This document shows positions 44,441 to 49,261 of a stretch of DNA of 64,000 bases, piece by piece. Each line of letters begins with the position of its first letter. The stretch's first letter is position 1. A program made the translations under genes and the position numbers. This stretch comes from G963665405 sp963665405 (GTDB lineage: Bacteria > Chloroflexota > Dehalococcoidia > Lucifugimonadales > G963665405): the NCBI GenBank assembly GCA_963665405.2, contig CAXXUH010000003.1, positions 124,001-188,000 of the forward strand, written 5' to 3'. The notes below the pieces were generated by a model. It did not search any database. It was not told the DNA's origin and saw nothing but the letters and a program-made list of their open reading frames with translations.

Positions 44441-44715
44441 TTTGCCCCTGTTTCGTAGCTAATATCATCGATCCGTCCCCCCATCGGGTGTAGGGTTGTA
44501 GGGTTTATGCCATTATCGGCCCACGCGCGCAGGCGCAGGCGCACGCATAGGCGCACAGGCACAGGCGCACAGGCACATCATGTGAGTATGTCGGGAAAAC
44601 CCTGCATACCCTACACCAGGCCTCACAACCGCCCCTGTTTCGTAGCTGAATCAGGCGGCACAGTGGGTGTAGGGTTTGGCCTTGAACCATTCACCAACCC
44701 TACACCTTCGGCCAA
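44380..44715. repeat. Iteron-like repeat cluster, candidate replication origin
   Basis: Between terminase and primase there are at least six GTGTAGGGTT-type words in both orientations (near 44382, 44400, 44489, 44612, 44660, 44697), a tract of GGCGCA/CAGGCACA repeats (about 44523-44577) and a 16-base direct repeat CCCCTGTTTCGTAGCT at 44446 and 44634. Iterons beside a primase-helicase gene are typical of phage and satellite origins. Confidence 0.55.
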
Positions 44716-46230
44716 AAGCTCTAGCTCTATCGGGTAGACATGGCCACGCTTACCCCGGCGCCTCTCCATGCGCCTGCCCATTGAGATACCCCACGCCGTC
44801 CGGCTGGTGGGCCGCTGGCCCTCCGCCTCACACCATGCCGAGTAGTGCTTGAACGCCGCCGCCGCGCCGGTGTCATGCTCGGGTATGTGGGCTAGTGAAG
44901 TGCACTGCTCCAGCCATGCCCCGATGGTGTCCACGTCGCTAAAGTAATCGCTGGTGGCCTCTTCCACGGCGTCGCAGTCTGGTATCTCCCCCTCTAGCCT
45001 GGCGTACATCTCCGCGCCCGTCAAAGCCCACTGTAGGACGTTTCCCAACATGGCCGGCTCCTGTAGCTTCTCACCCAGCCGAGGGTCAACCTCTACAGGC
45101 TTGTGGGTGAAGGGCCAGATTCGGAGCCTCCGCTTGATTGCATCGTCCACCATGCGAAGGGCCGGAGGCGCGTTGGTGGACACCCATAGCGTACACTCCG
45201 GCTTGACCACAAAAAAATCCATTCTCATAAATCGGATCGGGATAGCGTCGCCGCCGCTGATCGTCTTTAGGGTTTCCTCTTTCCACATACCGCCCGACAC
45301 CTCCGGCACCACGACGAAACGCTTGTCAACGACGCCTGCTAGTCCGGTCGGGTGATCGTTGCCCTTGGAGGCCAGCACAGACGCTGGCATAGCTCCGGCG
45401 TAGTCTCCCAGGGCTTTAGCAATGGTGTTGAGAAACAGGCTTTTTCCCGTCCCACCATCGCCACAAACCACGTTCAACCGATGGTCACGATTGCCCCCGA
45501 ACAGTGAAGCTCCCACGCTTATTTGCAGGCCCTCCTGCATGTCTAGATCGCCGCCCGTCACGTCGTATAGGAAGCTATGCCAGAGACACGTGCAACCGCC
45601 CCTGCAAATGGTCTTACTCTGGTACTCGTCAGGGTCAACGTCGGTCGTCTTGGTGATCGGCAAGCGCCTGAAATTCGGCTCGCCCCATCCTCTTTCCAAG
45701 TCCCAAACGTCGCCGTTCGGCAGGCCCATCAGAAAGCCGTCGGCGTCCCATTCGTCGATGGTCAAGTGTTCCTTTGCCAAGGCCAGAACATCGCGGTAGA
45801 CGGCGACCTTGAGCCACTTGGCGGCGACGCTTGGCTTGTCTCCGCAAAGCCTTGCAATCAGCCCGCCCACGGCGTCAAGGATGGTCTGCGCCGGCGTCCA
45901 GTGCCCCGCGCTAGGCGTTTCCCGCCTGGACACGAATTCCATCCAACGGTTCCGCCGAGGGTCGAAACGGTACTCATCCGGCCATAATTGGCCGTCGAAA
46001 CGAAGCTCGAACACAAGAGCTAGGCGGCGCTGGTTTATGTCGTCGTCGTCGGCCCAGAACGCAATTATCTGCTCTAACCTGGCCTTGGTTTCCTCTGGCG
46101 TTTCGGGCTTCACCTTGAATTCGTCGTCGTCTTTTGTTATCATGGTCATGTTCTTTTCTTCATCCAGAAACGACCCTGGGTCATCTAGCGACAGCCCAGG
46201 GTCGTTTCTTGTTGGCTTAGTTGAGTTCAT
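44623..46230 (-). CDS. Phage/plasmid primase-helicase, D5 N family ATPase
   Basis: This protein of about 535 residues has a D5-N type domain (C-L-W-H-S-F-L-Y-D-V-T-G-G-D) followed by an SF3 helicase: Walker A V-V-C-G-D-G-G-T-G-K-S, Walker B-like F-V-V-V-P-E-V, and motif C W-V-S-T-N-A-P-P with the basic D-D-A-I-K-R-R-L. It would start replication of the element, together with the adjacent repeat cluster. The start at 46230 overlaps the previous gene; the first ATG of the frame (46335) is well inside that gene. The C-terminal end runs into the repeat cluster. Confidence 0.88.
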   Translation of the reverse strand: MNSTKPTRNDPGLSLDDPGSFLDEEKNMTMITKDDDEFKVKPETPEETKARLEQIIAFWADDDDINQRRLALVFELRFDGQLWPDEYRFDPRRNRWMEFVSRRETPSAGHWTPAQTILDAVGGLIARLCGDKPSVAAKWLKVAVYRDVLALAKEHLTIDEWDADGFLMGLPNGDVWDLERGWGEPNFRRLPITKTTDVDPDEYQSKTICRGGCTCLWHSFLYDVTGGDLDMQEGLQISVGASLFGGNRDHRLNVVCGDGGTGKSLFLNTIAKALGDYAGAMPASVLASKGNDHPTGLAGVVDKRFVVVPEVSGGMWKEETLKTISGGDAIPIRFMRMDFFVVKPECTLWVSTNAPPALRMVDDAIKRRLRIWPFTHKPVEVDPRLGEKLQEPAMLGNVLQWALTGAEMYARLEGEIPDCDAVEEATSDYFSDVDTIGAWLEQCTSLAHIPEHDTGAAAAFKHYSAWCEAEGQRPTSRTAWGISMGRRMERRRGKRGHVYPIELELLAEGVGLVNGSRPNPTPTVPPDSATKQGRL

Positions 46231-46525
46231 CCTGCATCTTCTGGGCTTCATCAAGGTAGACCGCCATCCATTCGTCGAGCATCTGTCGGCCAGTCCGCCC
46301 GTGTTCGGCGGCCCATACAGCGAAACGGTCCTCAAAGTCTTTATCAGCCTTGACCTTGTAGGCGTAGCCTATGAACTCGCCATCATCGGTGATGATGGGG
46401 TGGCGCTCCACCTTCTTGACAAGCTCCCCGAGCATGCTATGGGTCCGCTCCTGCCGTTCCTTCTTGCGCCGCGTGTGCTTGGCAACTCTCGCCCGATTCA
46501 ATGCCTTCTCCCGTGCTGTCGCCAT
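46217..46525 (-). CDS. Small basic protein of the element, first gene of the leftward operon
   Basis: This 102-residue protein is very basic at its N-terminus (R-A-R-V-A-K-H-T-R-R-K-K-E-R-Q-E-R) and acidic and helical at the C-terminus. It has no known domain; a DNA-binding or small-terminase-like role is possible. GAGG lies before the ATG. Its end overlaps the primase start. It is transcribed from the promoter at 46556-46584. Confidence 0.7.
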   Translation of the reverse strand: MATAREKALNRARVAKHTRRKKERQERTHSMLGELVKKVERHPIITDDGEFIGYAYKVKADKDFEDRFAVWAAEHGRTGRQMLDEWMAVYLDEAQKMQDELN

Positions 46526-46555
46526 GTGTACGCCTCTAAGGTGCAGAATGAGCCT

Positions 46556-46584
46556 ATCCTACCACCATTAGCTAATGGCGTCAA
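46556..46584 (-). promoter_or_regulatory. Leftward promoter of the element operon
   Basis: On the minus strand TTGACG (46584-46579) and TAGGAT (46561-46556) are separated by exactly 17 bases, close to the sigma70 consensus. The first gene begins about 30 bases downstream. Confidence 0.75.
46565..46578. promoter_or_regulatory. Palindromic operator candidate
   Basis: CCATTAGCTAATGG, a perfect 14-base palindrome, lies entirely in the spacer of the leftward promoter. A repressor bound here would block transcription of replication and capsid genes. Confidence 0.6.
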
Positions 46585-46629
46585 GTGCCTAATCTCGACC
46601 AAAAGAAACAGCCCCTCGAAGGGGGCAAG

Positions 46630-46638
46630 TGATATAAT
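46630..46638 (+). promoter_or_regulatory. Rightward extended -10 promoter
   Basis: TGATATAAT is a consensus extended -10, 35 bases before the start of the rightward gene. A short GCCCC/GGGGC inverted repeat (46611-46626) overlaps the region where a -35 would be. Confidence 0.6.
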
Positions 46639-46672
46639 CCGGAGCATACCCGAACTAAGGAGGAGGGACGGG

Positions 46673-46957
46673 ATGGAAAAAGAGACACGGGTAACCTATG
46701 GGCTAGGGGATATCATGGCGATCCAGCTTCGATGCACTCGCGACGCCTGCGATGGGGTGGAGAGAATCCTGGTCGACAGTCGTGAGGGCCATAAGCGGCG
46801 CTGCCCGAAGTGCGACGAGGAATTCAGAGGGGATTTCGGGACTACGCCCTACTACATCTCGCTGTTGGGCTGCATCCAGACGTTGGTGGGCATAGGCTCG
46901 GACGCGGGCGAGCAGCTAGATTACGAAGTCCGGCTTGAGTATCCCGGCGAGGACTAG
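46673..46957 (+). CDS. Small zinc-ribbon protein, candidate element regulator
   Basis: This 94-residue protein has two cysteine pairs (C-T-R-D-A-C and C-P-K-C-D), which should bind zinc, and an otherwise mixed, acidic sequence. It has a very good ribosome binding site (AAGGAGGAG). It is the only rightward gene in the element and is divergent from the packaging operon across the promoter/operator region, which is where a repressor or lysogeny-type regulator usually lies. No helix-turn-helix is visible, so that role is inferred only from position. Confidence 0.7.
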   Translation: MEKETRVTYGLGDIMAIQLRCTRDACDGVERILVDSREGHKRRCPKCDEEFRGDFGTTPYYISLLGCIQTLVGIGSDAGEQLDYEVRLEYPGED

Positions 46958-47027
46958 GGCAGGAGCTCGCGCACCAGCTCGGCGTACCCTTGGGTCAACC
47001 GTGTGGGGGAGTCCGCCGCCCGAAGCC

Positions 47028-47050
47028 GGTGGTAGAACCGGAGGTAGCAA
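47028..47050 (+). repeat. Right arm-type repeats
   Basis: GGTGGTAG, four bases, then GGAGGTAGCAA, the same words and orientation as at 37061-37090. The sequence between this site and the core has a partial T-arm-like GGTTCGAT. Confidence 0.5.
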
Positions 47051-47088
47051 GCCACTGAATCCAGGTATAATAGGTTCGATTGCGGGTT

Positions 47089-47103
47089 CCCCTATCTCCA
47101 CCA
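47089..47103 (+). repeat. attR core
   Basis: CCCCTATCTCCACCA, exact copy of the tRNA-Ala 3' end at 36973-36987. Confidence 0.85.
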
Positions 47104-47187
47104 CCACCAAGTGCCATGTCCGGGAGACCAAACTCCCGATTTGCTCCTCGACGTCACGTCGAGCATCTAACTCGGGAGGAGGAAGTG

Positions 47188-47397
47188 TTGAAGTTCGCGG
47201 TTACCCTTGCCCGAGACGAAGACGGGTTCATTGCGGTCAGCTGCCCGGCGTTGCCTGGGTGTCATTCCCAGGGCCGAACCCGAGAGGAGGCCCTTGAGAA
47301 TATCGAGGAGGCCATTCGGGGTTACATCGCCAGCATGGCGAAACACGGAGAGCGGCTGCCGGACGCCGACGTCGAGGAGATCGAGGTCGCGGTCTAG
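47188..47397 (+). CDS. HicB-like protein, type II antitoxin family
   Basis: This short protein of 69 residues matches the HicB partial RNase H-like fold: F-A-V-T-L-A-R-D-E-D-G-F-I-A-V-S-C-P-A-L-P-G-C-H-S-Q-G, then T-R-E-E-A-L-E-N-I-E-E-A-I. It has no C-terminal DNA-binding domain. The TTG at 47188 is five bases after AGGAGG. No hicA is visible before or after it, so it is an orphan. It lies just outside the right end of the tRNA-Ala element, so the insertion may have separated it from a partner. Confidence 0.78.
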   Translation: MKFAVTLARDEDGFIAVSCPALPGCHSQGRTREEALENIEEAIRGYIASMAKHGERLPDADVEEIEVAV

Positions 47398-47448
47398 TTC
47401 CCCGTCTCCCGGTGATGTCGGGAGTCGCTTCCAAGAGGAGAGGATGGG

Positions 47449-47640
47449 GAGTGCAGAGGGGCCAAGCCCCTTTGCAAGGAGTCTGAGGGTGTCCCTCAGA
47501 TATACGATTTCTTCCCCCTTCCTGGCCAGGAAGGGGGCCAGGTCTGATGATGCTTTGCTCATCGAGACTCTCGATGCCCCGATTCATCGGGGCGTATCGG
47601 AGGGGATGGTCGAGAGGGTTTTCAAAACCCTCCTAAAGGA
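47449..47640. repeat. Dispersed palindromic repeat, family 1 (full length)
   Basis: This is the longest copy: AGGGGC/GCCCCT, GAGGGTGTCCCTC, CCTTCCTGGCCAGGAAGG, GAGACTCTC and CCCCGATTCATCGGGG hairpins in series. It ends ten bases before the TTG of the UXX-star gene, so the RNA leader of that gene would be highly structured. Confidence 0.8.
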
Positions 47641-47649
47641 CCCAAGCTC

Positions 47650-47874
47650 TTGAGTAATCCGACAGTCTATACACATCCAACGTGCTCGTACTCCGATGCG
47701 CTCAAGGACGAGCTCAAGGAAGAGGGGCGCGAGTACACCGAGATCGACCTGGCGCTGCGCCCGGAGGCGTGGGCCGACCTGGAGAAGCTCACCGGCGGGG
47801 AGAGGATCACCCCCGTCATGGTCGACGGCGACGAGGTGATGGTCGGGTTCCACGGGGTAGGCTGAAGCTTCTGA
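47650..47874 (+). CDS. UXX-star glutaredoxin-like selenoprotein (Sec at C-terminus)
   Basis: The frame encodes a small glutaredoxin-like protein: V-Y-T-H-P-T-C-S-Y-S with Cys12 in a monothiol C-x-x-S site, and a G-G-E-R-I-T-P-V-M-V segment with the cis-Pro. It reaches TGA at 47863-47865 after G-F-H-G-V-G. Two codons later (AGC TTC) comes a second TGA. G-V-G-U-S-F-stop is exactly the ending of the UXX-star (seleno)protein families as I recall them, in which Sec or Cys stands two residues from the stop. A hairpin at 47876-47892 has a GTT loop 17 bases after the first TGA, within the bacterial SECIS range. I therefore read TGA as Sec72 (74 residues). If it is a stop, the protein ends at residue 71. 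Confidence 0.75.
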
Positions 47875-47875
47875 G

Positions 47876-47892
47876 CCGGGCCGTTGGCCTGG
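47876..47892 (+). promoter_or_regulatory. SECIS-like hairpin of the UXX-star gene
   Basis: CCGGGCC and GGCCTGG pair over seven positions (one G-T) around a three-base GTT loop. The loop starts 17 bases after the UGA and has G first, meeting the bacterial SECIS rules of spacing and an early G. Confidence 0.65.
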
Positions 47893-47925
47893 ATGCATCG
47901 CGGCGGCTAGGAGCCGCTGCCAGGA

Positions 47926-48065
47926 GAAGAGTTCGGGGAGTGCAAATCCCGACTCGTCGGGATTGCAAGAAGTCTGAGGGTTTCCCTCAGAAATGATTTC
48001 TCCCTCCTTCATGGACGGGAAGGAGGCCGGGGGGGCTGGTCGAAAGGGTTCTTAGCATCCTGCTA
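47926..48065. repeat. Dispersed palindromic repeat, family 1
   Basis: Contains TCCCGACTCGTCGGGA, GAGGGTTTCCCTC and CCTCCTTCATGGACGGGAAGGAGG hairpins, then GGTCGAAAGGG. It ends about 12 bases before the selenoprotein start. Confidence 0.75.
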
Positions 48066-48077
48066 GGGAGTTAGAGT

Positions 48078-48788
48078 ATGACGACAGTAACGAGACCAGT
48101 CAAAGAGGGCGAGCAGGCCCCGGACTTCACGCTTCGTTCCCTCGACGGTGACGACGTCAGCCTCTCCGACTATCGGGGCAAGAGGCTCATCCTGTTCATG
48201 TGGGCCTCATGGTGAGACTGCCGTCACCAGCTGCCTGTATGGCAGCAGTTTTGTGACGAGCACCGCGGCGATGACTTCGAAATCCTCTCGGTGGCCATGG
48301 ACGTGCAGGGCGCCGAGAAGGCGCGCCCGTTCGTCGAGAAGGCCAAGGCCACCTTCACGACCGTCGTCGACCGGGCCAACCTGCTGGGTCAGCTCTACGG
48401 CTTCAAGGCCATTCCGAACGGCTTCCTGATAGACGAGCAGGGCATCCTACGCTACAAAGAGCTGGGCACCTTCGACATCCGCCGGGCCGACAAACGGGAC
48501 CTCGTCGAGAAGTGGGTCCGAGGTGGCGCGCAGGCGAGTCCAGACGACGAGGCCGCGTCCGTCGGACCGCGTCACGCCGAGGCGAACGACTACTTTCGCA
48601 CGGGCCAGGAGCTGTATCAAGCCGGTAGGGTCGGCGAGGCCGTTGCCATGTGGCGCAAGGGAGTCGACCTGGAGCCCGACAACTACATCATCCGCAAGCA
48701 GATCTGGGCCGTGGAAAACCCCGACAAGTTCTACGCTGGCGACGTCGACTTCGACTGGCAGAAGGAACAGCTCTCCAGGGGCCTGTAG
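48078..48788 (+). CDS. Thioredoxin-like selenoprotein with W-U-D-C active site
   Basis: Residues 1-45 are a redoxin start (E-G-E-Q-A-P-D-F-T-L-R-S-L-D-G-D, then Y-R-G-K-R-L-I-L-F-M-W-A-S-W). TGA at 48213-48215 falls at the position of the first active-site Cys and is followed by D-C-R-H-Q-L-P-V-W. The frame then stays open to 48788 through the rest of the thioredoxin fold (F-K-A-I-P-N-G-F-L-I-D-E-Q-G with the cis-Pro) and a TPR-like tail (A-N-D-Y-F-R-T-G-Q-E-L-Y-Q-A-G-R). A two-part hairpin at 48222-48258 places its loop 20 bases after the TGA. I read this as Sec46 in a U-x-C redox site of a 236-residue protein. A GGGAG site precedes the ATG. If not Sec, it is a pseudogene. Confidence 0.82.
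48222..48258 (+). promoter_or_regulatory. SECIS-like hairpin of the thioredoxin-like gene
   Basis: CGTCAC pairs perfectly with GTGACG, an internal loop CA/AGTTTT follows, and GCTGCC pairs perfectly with GGCAGC around a TGTAT loop. The loop is 20 bases from the UGA and has G in its second position, with GU as in known bacterial SECIS loops. The whole hairpin lies within the coding sequence. Confidence 0.78.
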
Positions 48789-48796
48789 GGGCGGCT

Positions 48797-48945
48797 AGGA
48801 ACCGCTCCCAGGAGAAGAGCACGGGGAGCACAGGGAAGCGGCTTGCGAGGAGTCTGAGGGGGAAACCCTCGGACATGATTTCCCCCCTTCCTGGTCAGGA
48901 AGGGAGCCAGGGGGATGGTCGAAAGGGTCTTTAGACACCTTGTTA
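48797..48945. repeat. Dispersed palindromic repeat, family 1
   Basis: Contains GAGGGGGAAACCCTC and CCTTCCTGGTCAGGAAGG hairpins and the GGTCGAAAGGGTCTTTAG end. It follows the selenoprotein gene directly. Confidence 0.72.
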
Positions 48946-49070
48946 GCCACCGGTGACGACGTTCCGAGGCCGCCCTTCGAGCAACGCGATGACGTTATCG
49001 ACGGCGCCCTCGCTGAGAAGCTCAACCCCTCCGGCGTCTGGTCCGCGGCGTGTGGAGTGAGGACCACCTG
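48943..49070 (-). pseudogene. C-terminal fragment of a D-2-hydroxyacid dehydrogenase
   Basis: The minus strand reads V-V-L-T-P-H-A-A-D-Q-T-P-E-G, then, after a one-base frame change, G-V-E-L-L-S-E-G-A-V-D-N-V-I-A-L-L-E-G-R-P-R-N-V-V and a stop. This is the typical end of phosphoglycerate-dehydrogenase-type enzymes, with the substrate-side His of T-P-H. The nucleotide-binding part is not present upstream. It is a remnant. Confidence 0.7.
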
Positions 49071-49261
49071 CTGGGCACGACAAGATCGGATGATCCGCCG
49101 GCATGGGCTCGGCCGCCGGACCCCTGGTATCGGTCCTGATTAGGAGGCTACCGCCCCCGGAAAACGCAGTCGCCCTGGGATTCTCGGGCCGGAGAATACC
49201 CCCAACTATCGTCCTCAAAGCAATTGCCTCCCACTTTGGCGCTGGGCTACAGTAACCTATC

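Larger units (their letters stand above)
36973..47103. mobile_element. Integrated capsid-encoding satellite-like element in tRNA-Ala
   Basis: The 10.1-kb segment is bounded by the 15-base direct repeat CCCCTATCTCCACCA (tRNA 3' end). It has matching GGTGGTAG/GGAGGTAGCAA arm-like sites at both ends. All phage-type genes read leftward in one overlapping operon: primase-helicase, terminase large subunit, HNH nuclease, capsid, NTPase, prohead protease, connector/spike, portal and two small genes. One small gene reads rightward. Tail tube, tape measure, baseplate, lysis, small terminase and integrase genes are not recognisable. This fits a capsid-forming phage satellite or a minimal or decayed prophage. 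Confidence 0.8.

Noticed and set aside
46958..47088. Small minus-strand frame ending Y-A-E-L-V-R-E-L-L-P as an integrase C-terminus
   Set aside because: No Tyr-recombinase motif precedes it, there is no start signal, and the arm-type repeats overlap it.
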